A stretch of DNA of 64,000 bases from Agapanthus africanus (GCA_030015575.1 CM057339.1:695900761-695964760); one strand, 5' to 3'; counted from the first letter of the stretch, positions 23,601 to 34,196 are shown. Made by a program: numbers and translations. Notes: generated from the sequence alone by a model not told the origin.

Positions 23601-24960
23601 GTTGGGTTTAAGGATCGTTAATCTTATTGATATTAAGATCAACTTAAACGTTTGTTAAGGATACGTTAGTCTAATTTTTGACTAAGATCTACTCAACGGG
23701 GTTTTGGGATCATTTAGATCCAACGAAAGAGTATTTGGGCTCTATCATCTTAGTTTAGGGACGTTGCGATCCATAAGTTTAAAGACATCATAGTCCATGG
23801 AGTTTAAAGACATCATAGTCCAGTTTAGAGACATCATAGTCTATTTTAGAGACATCATAGTCTATAGGGTTTAGTTTAGGGACGTTGCGGTCCATTGGGT
23901 TTATTGATTGTCCGGACCCGCCACCTCTCTGAAGACGTTGAAGAGTTACAACGACATATATCAGAGGTGTGAGGAGATGTACCCTTGAACCAATGTCAGT
24001 TGAGGGATCTGTAGTTGGATTGATTTAAGGACCGTTAATCTCGTTTGAGATTAAGATCAACTTAAATGGTTGTTAAGGATACGTTAGTCTAATTTTAGAC
24101 TGAGATCTACTTAACAGGGTTTTGGGATCATTTATATCCAACGAAAGAGTATTTTGGATCTAACGTCTTAGTTTAGGGACGTTGCGGTCCATAAGTATAA
24201 GGACATCATAGTCCATGGAGTTTAAAGACGTCATCGTCTATAAAGTTTAAAGACATCATAGTCTATGAGTTTAAGGACCTCGTAGTCCGTAAAGTATAAG
24301 GACATCATAGTCCATGAGCTTAAGGACCTCATAGCCCGTAAAGTTTAAGGACATGATAGTCTATGAGTTTAAGGACCTCACAGTCCATAGTTTAAAGACG
24401 TCATAGTCTATTGATTTTAGTTTAGGGACGTTGCGGTCCATCGGGTTTATTGATTGTCGGGGCCCGCCACCTCTTTGAAGACGTTGATGAATTACAACGA
24501 CATATATCAGAGGTGTGAGGAGATGTACCCTTGAACCAATGTCAGTTGAGGGATTTGTAGTTGGATTGATTTAAGGATCGTTAATCTCGTTTGAGATTAA
24601 GATTAACTTAAATGGTTGTTAAGGATACATTAGTCTAATTTAAGACTAAGATAAATTAGACTAAGATCTACTTAACATCCGTAGTTAGTTTAAGGACATT
24701 ACGGTCCGTAGTTAGTTTAAGAACATTACGGTCCGTAAGGTTTAGAGACATCATAGTCTGGTTTAAAGACATCATAGTCTGTATGATTTTGGTTTAACCG
24801 TTTGAGAATGCACTAAAAGTTATTGATTATTGGGACCCTCCATCTCTCTAAAGACGCTGAAGAATTACAGCGACGTGTATCAGAGGTATGAAGAGATGTA
24901 CCCTTGAACCAAAATTGGTTAGGAGTTCTGTAGTCAGGTTTGGGACTAAGACCAATTAGG
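23601..24960. repeat. Degenerate tandem repeat, ~420-545 bp units
   Basis: About three imperfect units each begin with AAGGATACRTTAGTCTAATTT (near 23656, 24076 and 24620). Each contains many short GACATCATAGTCC / GACGTTGCGGTCC words and ends with a ~60-bp block that includes ATATATCAGAGGTGTGAGGA. Related GGACATTTCGGTCC words occur at 51390-51530. This is typical of the repeat-rich untranslated regions of Tat-like elements. No gene is seen. Confidence 0.7.
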
Positions 24961-25150
24961 GAAATTATGATCACATGGGCTCAGCTGGTCTGAGCTTAGG
25001 ACTTGTGACCAACCTGGGCTCAGCCCACTCAGTTTAAATAAAATGTTGAATATTTATTTGGGTGTTGAACGTTTGTTTGGGCTTAGCCTCTTTTGTTCAA
25101 TAATGCTGAGCATTAATTTGAGTGTTGAGCACTCCTTATAGCTCTGCGGC
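24961..25150. other. Short spacer between tandem arrays
   Basis: This contains several GGGCTCAGC / TTGAGCATTAATTTGAG words but no frame or recognisable element. Confidence 0.4.
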
Positions 25151-25625
25151 TTTATTTAAAGAACAATTTGTGTTCCCTCAGCGTCCACGTGAGGAGCATG
25201 TGGTGCGCTTGGCGCTGAGCGCCAGACTTGGAGCGCTAATGCGCTTCTTGCGAAATAGTACACACGTGAGGAGTATGTGGCGCGCTTGGCGCTGAGCGCC
25301 GGATTTGGAGCGCTAAGGAACTTCTTATGAAGTTGCGCACACGTGAGGAGCACGTGGTGCGCTTGGCGCAGAGCGACAGACTTGGAGCGCTAATGTGCTT
25401 CTTGCGAACTAGCGCACACGTGAGGAGTACGTGGCGCGCTTGGCGCCATATTTGGAGCGCTAAGGCGCTTCTTATGATGTAGCCCACACGTGAGGAGCAT
25501 GTAGTACTCTTGGCGCTGAGCAAAAGACTTGGATCTCTAAGGCGCTTCTTATGAAGTAGCGCACACGTGAGGAGCACGTGGCGCGCTTGGCGCTGAGCGC
25601 CAGATTTGGGTGCAGAGCGCTCTTT
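25151..25625. repeat. 77-bp tandem repeat array, six copies
   Basis: Six imperfect units of about 77 bp are built on GCGCTTGGCGCTGAGCGCC followed by CACACGTGAGGAGCAYGTGG, at about 25205, 25282, 25358, 25436, 25513 and 25586. The units are rich in CpG and short palindromes. The overlapping minus-strand frames at 25156-25577 are products of the repeat, not genes. Confidence 0.8.
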
Positions 25626-26159
25626 AAGAGATTTTGTCTCGTGGATCTAAGAAATAAGTTTTTATTTTAATAGGAGATGTTACAATCTCTTTTATTTTTG
25701 TGAAAGACTTTGTCTTCGTCTTATAGATCTGTGATCTAAAGAGAACTAAGTTCTTCTCCCTCCCTTTTTATGATGAGATGCTCTAATCTCTTCTACTTTT
25801 ATGAAAGACTTCTGTCTTTGTATATCTATGATCTAGAAAAAGAACTAAGTTCATATTTTTTTGATGAAATACTTTGATCTCTCTGTTTTATTTACCTTGA
25901 AGAAATTCTTCTTTTCAGAGCTTGCTCTTCTCTTTTCCTTTTCTGAAAGAACTTCAAACTTATGGGTAGTCTCTTCTATTTTTCTGAAGCTTATAGGGCG
26001 GTTCCTCTGTGTTATTTGGAAAGAGAGATCATTGGTCGTTGGGAACCACCACCTCTACGACAACGCTGAGGGATTACGGCGCCATATATTGAAGGTGTGG
26101 AGGGATGTACCCTTTGAACCATGTCCCACTTATCAGGAGGAAGAATATGTTGAAGCTTA
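25626..26159. other. Tat-like untranslated region, pyrimidine-rich
   Basis: This holds three degenerate ~90-bp units of the type GAGATGYTYYAATCTCTTYTA..GAAAGACTTYGTCTT. It then has a copy of the block ending TGTACCCTTTGAACC that is also found at about 23970, 24520 and 24890. The plus-strand frame 25861-26160 shows no domain. Confidence 0.45.
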
Positions 26160-26343
26160 AACTCCTAACTGCTGAAAAAGGCCTCTTTGCATTCGCGCAC
26201 GTGCATCGCACGTGTTGGTCACACGTTCGTCAGACGTGGCGGGTCGCACGTGGCGCTTGCACATCATGGGGGGCAGCTAAGGCCCTAACATGGAGAACTA
26301 AGCTCCTTTGAGAATTGAATTCTCGCACGTCCATTACACGTGG
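26160..26343. repeat. ~150-bp CACGTG-rich array, part 1
   Basis: This is the first piece of an array whose units contain CACGTGYRTTGCACGTG, CGCATATGCGCATTATGG, CTAAGGCCCTAACTTGGAG and GAGAATTGAATTCTC. The array continues at 37106-37259 and 47266-47640. Two retrotransposons have split it. Confidence 0.75.
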
Positions 26344-28650
26344 TGTCACACCCTACTTCCCCGTATACGGGTAGAGGACGTGACGAGGCCGCTAAGTATT
26401 TACTGTGAAGTAAATACGCTAAGCGTATCTAAGCAATATAAAAGTAAGGCACAAGAGACAGGATATAATAAACAACAACTTTATTTATTCACATTCTTTC
26501 TGTACAATGTATGGAAAGTAAATATAACTGAAATAAAAAGCTATTCCTAAACAATGGCGTAACGGAAAAGAAGATTACTGAAATGGAAAATGTACAATGT
26601 ACTAGAGCTCGGGGTCTTCACTGAACTGGTCCAAGTCTTCAGCGCTGGGCTCGATCTCTGATGTGTCCAGATCACCTGACGACATTCAAAGAAGAAAGAA
26701 AGAGAATGTTGTCAGCGAACAGGTCGCTCGGTAAGTCCCAAAGATAAGGGAGAAATAGAATAGACAGAATAAGAAGGTATCTTGTAAAGTTGTATTATAT
26801 TATTGTAATGTTGTGTTAACGCCATTGTTTGTAGCTCAGTACAGAAGAATGCCAATGTATACGAGAGGAGTCTCTATATGCCAGAGACTAGAGGCAAGTA
26901 TAGTACAAGGAACCGTTTATGCCACGGTACAACAGCAACTGGATTCATGTTAGGTGTATTAAGTCTTAATGTCTCGTGCCACTATTAACACATTCCGTAC
27001 CAATCTACCCCTTAAACCCCGAGATGTCTTGTTTGTATTGTATTGTATTGTAACTTGTATAATTGATTGACTGACCGAAACCATAATATTAGTAAACGGA
27101 TGTAACCGTAGAATCAAGTAAATGGATGTAACTGGAGAATCATGTAAATGGAATGTATATCCATGGTTCGGTTAAGTCAAGTTGTATAATGGATTCATGA
27201 TGAATTAGAATATTGTAGATTTGTAAATTATAGATTGTACTTGAATCATATTCAAGTCAGATTATAATGAGACTCAAACTGAGTCAGACAATTAGAAAGG
27301 TAAATTGAAGTCCTGATTGTTTTGATGTTATCGGTAACCGTTGCACATGGGCGGCAGGATTTGTGTCTTTTTCAAACACAATTACCGTATTGATAAAACC
27401 ATTGTTAAGTTGTCTACCTTAAATAAGCAAGCACCCACTTCTCTGGCTCCCTGAGGCTCAAGAGATTGGTCCCGCATAAACTTATATTTACTAGGGTTCT
27501 TAGGGTAAATAATAGAACTTGAGGGGGTTTTACGTAAAAATACTTTGTATAGTTTTCAAAATACACCCCAAGTATTTATTATTGTCTTTAGAGTTGTAAT
27601 AAATGTAGATTTTATATTTGTGACAATTCTAATGAGAATATCCTAAATTCATAATAAAAGATATTTATTTGTAATATTGGTTTTGTATGGAATTCATGGT
27701 ATTTTAGTGTAAAATTGATTCTTGTGATATTTTTAGCAAAAGGTGGAATATTTATAATACTTCAAAATAGATATCTTTATGTTACATATACATATATTTA
27801 TATGAAAATAATTTTTGTATATATCTATAATATTCTAGAAATCTCGTTTACTTAAGATGTCGTATTTTAAATCTTTCGAGACCGAATGCTCCTTGCGGAG
27901 GTCTGAATCTCACAATACTAAGCCCGAGGATGTGCGATAATCCGCACCATCCCGAATGGGTTCCCCAAAATGGGTTGTAGCGGCGCTTTGCAAAGATTGT
28001 ATAAATACTAAATCCTTTAGAAAACGGTTTTGTTAAGTAAATGGTATTTATTTGCAATGATGTCGTTTTCCCGTATTCTATATTCCTAAGGGTATTTTAC
28101 TATGTTACATATGAGTGTGTGAGGAGGTAGGTCATTACCTCGTGATCTACTTAAAGGTATTACAAGTTTTGTGATGTTAAATGTAGAATTGAAACTATGT
28201 GGTATTTAAATGAAAAATACGGTAAAATGAAATAGCAATTATTTTTATGATATGAAACTTGATCAATTTGGTTGATTAGTGTTTAATAGTCAACATGAAA
28301 GGGTTTAAGCATAATTGTATTAAAGAAAAGTGAAGTTTTATGAAGAAACCGAATCGGAAATCGGATTTGTTCCGATTCCGTCGGTTTCTGTAATTCCGTA
28401 TTTTTAGAAAGAAAAAAAAGATAGAAATGGAGACTTACGGGTTTAGGACAACAAAAATAGGGAGATTGATCGGGAGGAGTCGCCGGTGCGTCGTTTCGTC
28501 GCCGGGAGCTCCTACGATGGTCGTCAGAAGTTTGCCGGAAAATTCGTCGTAGCTTCGCTTCTTGCTCGTTTTCAAAGTACACAAGGTTTCTAATGATTTC
28601 TTGAGAGTTTGCTCAAAGTTTTGGGGTGAGGGGGTAGTGTGTAGGGTTGG

Positions 28651-28660
28651 TATTTATAGG
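28651..28660 (-). promoter_or_regulatory. TATA box in chromovirus LTR
   Basis: CCTATAAATA on the minus strand is followed about 30 bp downstream by a pyrimidine-mixed stretch suitable for initiation. The matching box in the other LTR is at 36524-36533. The upstream TAGGGTTAGG words are part of the LTR, not telomere. Confidence 0.6.
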
Positions 28661-29022
28661 GTTAGGCTAGGGTTAGGGTAGATGAAGGGTTTTAAATTAA
28701 AAATGTAAAAATTGTATTAAAAATTCATTAAAAATAGAGTAAATGGGGATTAATGGTGTCTCTGGAACAGATCTAATTAAATGGAGTGTGCAGGGGTTAT
28801 GAGAAGACCAAAAGCCAGGATTTTCCTGTTGACGACTCGGCCGACCGGCCAAGTCCGGCCGGCGGCGCCAGCCCGAGTCGGGAGCTCGGGAGGTGGGGGG
28901 TTGCCTGATATAGCCTCTGGTATATTTATTATTTCAGGTGTAGTGAGAAAATTTGGAGTTATCACGTGTTGACTGTTGGTCTTCTAAAATATTTAAAACA
29001 AAATAATATTAAAAATAATATG

Positions 29023-29092
29023 GGGGCATGGGATTTGAACTCTGGTGGCTTGGTTATGCAGTGCAAAGTATTACCAATGAGCTACAAGCTCC
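29023..29092 (-). ncRNA. tRNA-like segment inside LTR (copy 1)
   Basis: On the minus strand the 70-nt segment begins GGAGCTTGTAGCTC, with a box A-like TAGCTCATTGGTA. It has a CTGCATA that resembles a tRNA-Cys (GCA) anticodon loop and ends with a box B-like GAGTTCAAATCCC followed by CATGCCCC. The arms pair poorly, so I do not regard it as a working tRNA. It looks like a tRNA-derived segment carried in the LTR, present in both LTRs. Confidence 0.5.
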
Positions 29093-29211
29093 TTCTTGTA
29101 ATTATGGAGTTAATTAATTAATTACTTAAGGTGATAACAGCAAAAGTAAATACTCCAAGTATACATTAATTTTAAAGTAAATTTTTGTACATTAAAAATG
29201 GAGTTGTTACA

Positions 29212-29247
29212 GTCTACCCTCCTTACAAAAATTTCGTCCTCGAAATT
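29212..29247 (-). other. Chromovirus polypurine tract and conserved motif
   Basis: On the minus strand GTAAGGAGGGTAGAC (29212-29226) directly precedes the 3' LTR and serves as polypurine tract. Just upstream is the partial palindrome AAATTTCGAGGACGAAATTT (29228-29247), common at this spot in Tekay/Del-type elements. Confidence 0.85.
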
Positions 29248-29266
29248 TACAACTTTTATTTGAGGA

Positions 29267-30167
29267 CTAGTTTACAAAGAGCTGTGGATATCTTGCACGC
29301 ATTTCATCTTCCCTTTCCCAAGTGGACTCTCCTGGACTGTCTTTTCTCTACATCACTCGGACCAAGTTGACTTCCTTGTTCCGAAGTGTCTTCACTTTCC
29401 TATCCAGGATCTCCACAGGCTGTTTCTCACAAGATAAGTCGGGCTGTATAGTGAACTTGGAATGATCGAGAACATGGCCGGGGTCACTCACATACCTTCT
29501 GAGTTGGGATATATGGAACACATTATGCACTCCTTCCAATGAAGGTGGAAGCGCTAAGCGGTATGCCACTTCACCAACTCGTTCGAGTATGTCGAACGGT
29601 CATATGTATCTCGGACTTAGCTTACCCCGTCTTCCAAATCGGATCACTCCGCGGTTCGGAGATATATTTAAGAACACATGATCACCTGGCTGGAACTCCA
29701 AATGACGTCTCTTTGCATCAGCCCAGCGCTTCTGTCGATCTTGGGCTATGCGCATCCTTTTCCTGATAGTACGAACCACATCAACAGTCGCTACTATCAT
29801 CTCTGGTCCGAGAAGTTCCCTATCTCCGATGTCGTCCCAACTTAGTGGCGATCGACACTTCCTTCCATACAATGCTGCAAAAGGTGCCATTCCTATTCTT
29901 GCTTGATAGCTGTTGTTGTACGAGAACTCCACAAGATGCAGGTGATCTTCCCACGATCCTTTGAAATCTAACATACACGCTCTGAGCATATCCTCCAAGA
30001 TCTGAATAGTTCGCTCAGACTGACCATCTGTTTGTGGATGATAAGTCATGCTGAAGTTCAGACTTATTCCCAAGCTTGCTTGCAGACTCTGCCAAATTTG
30101 CGATCGGAACTTGGTGTCACGATCGGAGACAATGCAGACCGGTAGTCCATGAAGTATCACAATTTCC
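29267..30167 (-). pseudogene. pol: Chromovirus integrase C-terminal half and chromodomain
   Basis: This exon carries the second catalytic Asp (VSDRDTKF, near 30125) and the catalytic Glu (GQSERTIQ, near 30020). Next come the integrase C-terminal domain with a GPF-type motif, broken by a stop in RYI*PFDIL near 29600, then FHISQLRRYVSDP. Last is a chromodomain-like tail (PVEILDRK, then STWEREDEMRARYPQLF), interrupted by a stop near 29348. The natural pol stop is at 29267-29269. The frame joins the upstream exon only if 30168-30235 is removed. The chromodomain would steer integration toward marked chromatin. Confidence 0.85.
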
Positions 30168-30235
30168 TGTATGAGTTCATGGGTATCAGAGATAGTACAT
30201 TATGAAGAGTTTAAATCTTTAAATAGATTATTACC
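30168..30235 (-). other. Putative intron 3 (68 bp) within integrase
   Basis: On the minus strand it starts GTAATAATCT after ...ATGGAG and ends TCATACAG before GAAATTGTG. The segment is AT-rich, contains in-frame stops and has no counterpart in the integrase family. Removing exactly 68 nt changes the frame by the amount needed to join the upstream frame to the downstream one and restores the expected KYM-E-E-I spacing before HGLPV. Both splice dinucleotides are canonical. Confidence 0.75.
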
Positions 30236-32662
30236 TCCATGTACTTCTTTGCTAGTGTCTCAATTGATTGGCCAACTCGAAAAGGGATGAAGTGAGCTGA
30301 CTTTGTGAGTCGATCCACAATGACCCATACAGCATCGTTACCCTTTGTGCTGCGAGGAAGAGCAGTCACAAAATCCATCGTGATGTGTTGCCACTTCCAT
30401 TCTGGGATTGGTAACGGTTGAAGTAGTCCAGCTGTCCTGTGATTTTCAGCCTTTACTTGCTGACACACCAAGCATTTTGCGACGCTTCTGGCTACTTCAC
30501 GCTTCATTCCATGCCACCAATAATTCGGACGCAGATCTTTGTACATTTTGGTACCTCCAGGGTGTACTGAATAGGGAGAGTTGTGAGCTTCTTTCATTAA
30601 CTCTTCCCGAACAAGACCTTTTGGTACACACAATCTGCTGCCGTATCTCAAAGATCCGTCTTCATGGATAATGAAGTCTGTTCTGAGTCCATTCTCCACT
30701 AGTTCTTTGATCTTTTGCAACTTAGCATCACTTGCTTGAGCCGCATTGATGTGATTGACAATGGTTGATTGAACTTGTAAATTCATCAAACTTGAAGCAT
30801 TACCTGGCATGACTACTTCAATCTCCATCTGATGCAAGTCTTGTTGAAGCTTCCACTGAGCGGTGAGATTCATCGATAATGGTTGACGACTAAGAGCATC
30901 AGGTACCACATTCACCTTCTCTGGGTGATATTGTAAGTTGATGTCAAAGTCCGCCATGAGTTCTAACCATCTTCTCTGCCGCATATTCAACTCCTTCTGA
31001 GTAAACACATATTTCAGGCTCTTGTGATCTATGTATATGTTCACTCATTCACCAAGTAGATAATGGCGCCAAATCTTGAGAGCAAAGATGACGGCTGCTA
31101 ACTCCAAGTCATACGTCAGATAATTGCGCTCATGAATCTTCAGCTGTCATGAAGCATAAGCCACAACCTTACCATGCTGATGTAGAACACATCCTAATCC
31201 CTTGCCGGATGCATCGCAATGCACTTCGAATTCTCCAGATTGATCCGGTATGAAGAGAATAGGCGCTGATGTCAACCTTGACTTGAGTTCTACGAAAGCT
31301 TGTTCGCATGCTTCTGACCACATAAAATCTTCATCTTTTCGTGTTAGCTTGGTCAGGGGTGTTGCTATCTTCGAAAAGCCTTCAATGAACCTTTTGTAAT
31401 ATTCAGCTAAACCCAAGAAACTCCGAATGTCCTTCACTGACTTTGGTGTAGTTCATTCGCTAACTGCTGAAACTTTCGCTGGATCCACAGAGATTCCTTC
31501 TCCTGATACGATATGTCCAAGAAAACCAACTTACTTTAGCCAAAACTCGCACTTGCTGTACTTGGCATAGAGTTGATGTTGTTGAAGAGTTTCCAGGACA
31601 ATTCGTAGGTGCTCGGCATGCTCTTTCCACTCTTAGAATACACCAGGATGTCGTCGATGAAGATGACAACAAACCTGTCTAAGTACTCCCGGAAAACTTG
31701 ATTCATTAGGTTCATGAATATTGCTGGTGCGTTGGTCACTCCAAATGGCATCACTAGAAATTCGTAATGTCCATAGCGAGTTCTGAAATCTGTTTTATGA
31801 ATATCAGCTTCATTGATCTTGACCTGATGATAACCTGAACGAAGATCCAATTTAGAGAACACACAAGATCCACTTAGCTGATCGAATAAATCGTCGATGC
31901 ACGGGAGTGGATACTTGTTCTTTATAGTGATTTCATTCAAGGCTCTGTAATCGATGCACATTCTGTATGAACCTTCCTTCTTCTTCACAAGTAGTACAGG
32001 TGATCCCCAACTTGAAGTGCTGGGACGAATCCATCCTTTCGCCAGTAATTCGTCCAACTGTGTTCGGACTTCCTTCAAACTTTCCGGACTTAATCGATAA
32101 GGTGCTTTGATCACTGGTTATGCTCATGGTACTAAATCAATGCTGAATTCAAGAGCTCGATCGGGAGGCAAACTTGATATATCGTCAGGAAACACATCGT
32201 CGAACTCTCGAACCACATCTGGTCTGGATTCTTCCTCCGCTTGAGCTGCTGCAACTATTGCTTCCCTTGGCTTCGCTTTGTAGGTACTTGGCTCCAGGGT
32301 ACTGTCTCCGCTTTTGAAATAGAAGACCGGGTGGTCTGGAATCTCGAATACTACCATCCTTTGACGACAGTCGATGGTAGCATAAAAAGTTCCAAGCCAA
32401 TCCATACCTAGAACCACATCGAAGTTCGGTATGTCCAGCACTTTGAAGTCAGCATAAAATTCTCTGCTGCAGACGACTATTGGACACAAGCTGTATCCCA
32501 TTTTTACCTTTAGAACACCATTTCCTGAACTGACATTCCAGCGGGATACAAGCGGTGAGACTGGAATCGCATGAGTTCGGACAAACCGTTGCGACATAAA
32601 GCAGTGAGATGCTCCAGTATCAAACAGTGCTAGTGCAAGTATTGAGAATACTAAGATTCTAC
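30236..32662 (-). pseudogene. pol: Chromovirus protease, RT, RNase H and integrase N-half
   Basis: Protease opens with FDTGAS near 32612 (active site intact). Reverse transcriptase spans about 32110-31530 with IDYRALN, then FIDD near 31650 (catalytic Asp pair intact). RNase H has CDASGKG near 31210, DHKSL near 31020 and PDALSR near 30895. The integrase zinc segment ([12 protein letters not shown], then CLVCQQV) and first catalytic Asp (MDFVTALP near 30370) follow. Damage: stops near 32124, 31540, 31460, 31147 and 31040, plus a one-base frameshift at about 31625 just after [11 protein letters not shown]. Unlike the three introns, that frameshift is a single-base change with no splice signals. 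Confidence 0.88.
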
Positions 32663-32738
32663 CTAAGGTATATGGGATTTGTTTTAGGTATAGGGAAATG
32701 TATGTAGCTAAGTAGCAAGATTGAAAAGAAAAGTTTAC
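32663..32738 (-). other. Putative intron 2 (76 bp) between gag and protease
   Basis: On the minus strand it begins GTAAACTTTTC after ...ATCACTA and ends ATATACCTTAG before GTAGAATC. The split codon becomes Ser and the joined product has the usual spacing VIT-S-R-I-L before the protease FDTGAS motif. The 76-nt length shifts the gag frame precisely into the protease frame. If retained, translation would continue for about 25 codons from the intron and stop at 32659-32661, giving Gag alone. Confidence 0.78.
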
Positions 32739-33382
32739 TAGTGATAACTTGGCCAGTGGCCTCAGCTTCTTCCACTGTCATCGTGAAAGCCTGGCGCCTT
32801 GGTACATTCCTCCTTGCCTGAGGAGCATTCCTTGGAATATTCCTTTGAGCCTGATGGAACTGACGAGGAGGTGGTGCAGCTTGTGGTCTTCTGGGTGGTG
32901 CAGGTAGTGCAAGTCTTAGAGCAGGTGCTTGGATGGCTGGGCGCTGTGGGTAATTGTTTACTGTCCTGGGTGCAGCAATTGGATCTTGTTTATGAGGACA
33001 AGACCCAATACCATGAGCCGCTGAGCCGCAGATCAAGCAAAAGTTGTTAGCACGCCGGCAATCTCTCGCCAGATGCCCATTTCTCTTACAGTAGTTACGA
33101 AAGGCTGGGGTGGACCTGTTGTTTGGTACTCCTGGTCTCCTTGGCCCAAAAGGTGGCCTGGACGAGGCTCCTCCTGCCATCTGGTTGGCAGGGCGTTTAA
33201 CTCCTGCAGACTGAGGTCTGCCCCTTGCCTTTATCACTGCCTCATAACTGCGGGCAGCTTCCAGAGCATCCTCATGAGTTGGAAATTTCCCTGGGGCTGG
33301 TGCAGCCTGAATTTCCGTGTCCAACCCCTGTTGAAATCGACGGGCTCTGATCTTGACCGTTGATATCAAATGTGCCGCGAAT
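32739..33382 (-). pseudogene. gag: Chromovirus Gag, C-terminal exon
   Basis: This exon carries the end of the retrotransposon gag domain (KIRARRFQQGLDTE), a Pro/Arg-rich linker and two zinc knuckles. The second, CLICGSAAHGIGSC, is a complete C-X2-C-X4-H-X4-C. The first, YCKRNGHLARDC, has lost its leading Cys. A long Pro/Gln/Arg-rich region and the pre-protease segment TVEEAEATGQVIT follow. The upstream boundary is the putative acceptor at 33383. Confidence 0.85.
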
Positions 33383-33452
33383 CTGTTTAAAGGATTGTGT
33401 TAGCTGTGTAGTTTGCGATATTAAAAATTTGAAATATTGTGACATATCTTTC
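33383..33452 (-). other. Putative intron 1 (70 bp) in gag, donor mutated
   Basis: On the minus strand the segment ends TTTAAACAG, a canonical acceptor, and begins GAAAGATATG. One T-to-A change from GTAAGATATG would explain the non-canonical start. Removing 70 nt restores the frame and the conserved gag spacing between FTMLSR and FAAHLIST. The segment itself is AT-rich and has no counterpart in the gag family. Confidence 0.65.
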
Positions 33453-33973
33453 CGACTGAGCATGGTGAATTCAGCGTCATACTCATCTACCGACTTGATC
33501 CACATAGAACCTTGTTGTAGATGAATAAACTGCTGTTCCATGTCGAACCTGGCAGTCACAGGGAAGTACTTCGCGTCAAACTTATCGCGGAAAGTCTTCT
33601 ATTTAATAGGCTGATCCAGACGGCTTTCTTCCGCCTTCCACCATTTTCGGGCATTGTCCGTGAGCTGTAATTTTGCCACAAAAACCCAAGCTATGTCTGG
33701 CACTTGAGCTGCTGCCAGATCATCCTCTATGCTTTGTGCCCATTCCTCAGCTTCAAGTGGGCTTCCCTTTCCGGAGAACTATTTGGGTTGCAAAGCTCTG
33801 AATTGCTTTATCCCAGGTGCTTCAGTCTCGAGACGGTTCGAGAGCTGCTGCTGTCCCTCAAGGAGGCTGCGAATGGCCTCAAGCAAAACTGTTTGTTCGG
33901 TGGGTGGAGCAGGAACAGCAGGTATGATTGGTAGTGGAGGTGGAGTTTGTTGAAATTGGCGCTTGTGTTGTTT
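33453..33973 (-). pseudogene. gag: Chromovirus Gag, N-terminal exon
   Basis: In one frame this reads a Pro-rich start (PPPLPIIPAVPAPP), a short helix (LLEAIRSLLEGQQQLSNRL) and the first part of the retrotransposon gag domain (AEEWAQSIEDDL, NARKWWKAEE, FDAKYFPVTARFDMEQQF, DEYDAEFTMLSR). Two in-frame stops are present, near 33781 and 33600. No ATG is visible in this frame upstream. An acceptor-like TTTTTCTTCAAG near 33988 leaves open an upstream leader exon supplying the start. Confidence 0.8.
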
Positions 33974-34196
33974 GGTGAATCCTTAACCTTGAAGAAAAAT
34001 TTAGGTTAGGACAGATTCAAGTACATGAAATGATAAGATTCAAGGAATATGAAATTGTAAGATTCAAGGAACATGAATTGTAAAGAATGTTTTAGTTGCT
34101 GGTTCTTGTGTTATATTGCTTAGGCTGTTCACGCAGAACAGAACTGCATGATAGAGTTTCATATAGCTCTGACCTGTATGGACCACCAATAAAACC
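33974..34196 (-). other. Chromovirus leader with atypical primer-binding site
   Basis: Directly after the 5' LTR the minus strand reads GGTTTTATTGGTGG..., then CAGGTCAGAGC. The initiator tRNA-Met site TGGTATCAGAGC is not present intact: its two halves (TTGGT and TCAGAGC) appear separated by about 11 nt. The rest is AT-rich, with a three-fold CATTTCATRTWCCTTGAATCTTA-like repeat. No frame is supported. Confidence 0.5.

Larger units (their letters stand above)
26344..29211 (-). repeat. Chromovirus 3' LTR
   Basis: On the minus strand it starts TGTAACAACTCC at 29211 and ends in ...GGGTGTGACA at 26344. It matches 34197-37105 along its length, with scattered substitutions and small indels. Most of it is AT-rich and non-coding. 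It contains a TATA box at 28651-28660 and a tRNA-like segment at 29023-29092. Confidence 0.92.

Noticed and set aside
28640..28690. Telomere-like GGGTTAGG words
   Set aside because: Only a few imperfect words, and they occur at the same place in both chromovirus LTRs, so they are LTR sequence.
29023..29092. A functional tRNA-Cys gene
   Set aside because: Acceptor and anticodon stems pair poorly and the segment is duplicated with the LTR; kept only as a tRNA-like segment.
31560..31640. Fourth coding-region intron in the chromovirus RT
   Set aside because: The frame change near 31625 is explained by one missing base; no GT/AG-bounded insertion is present and family spacing is otherwise kept.
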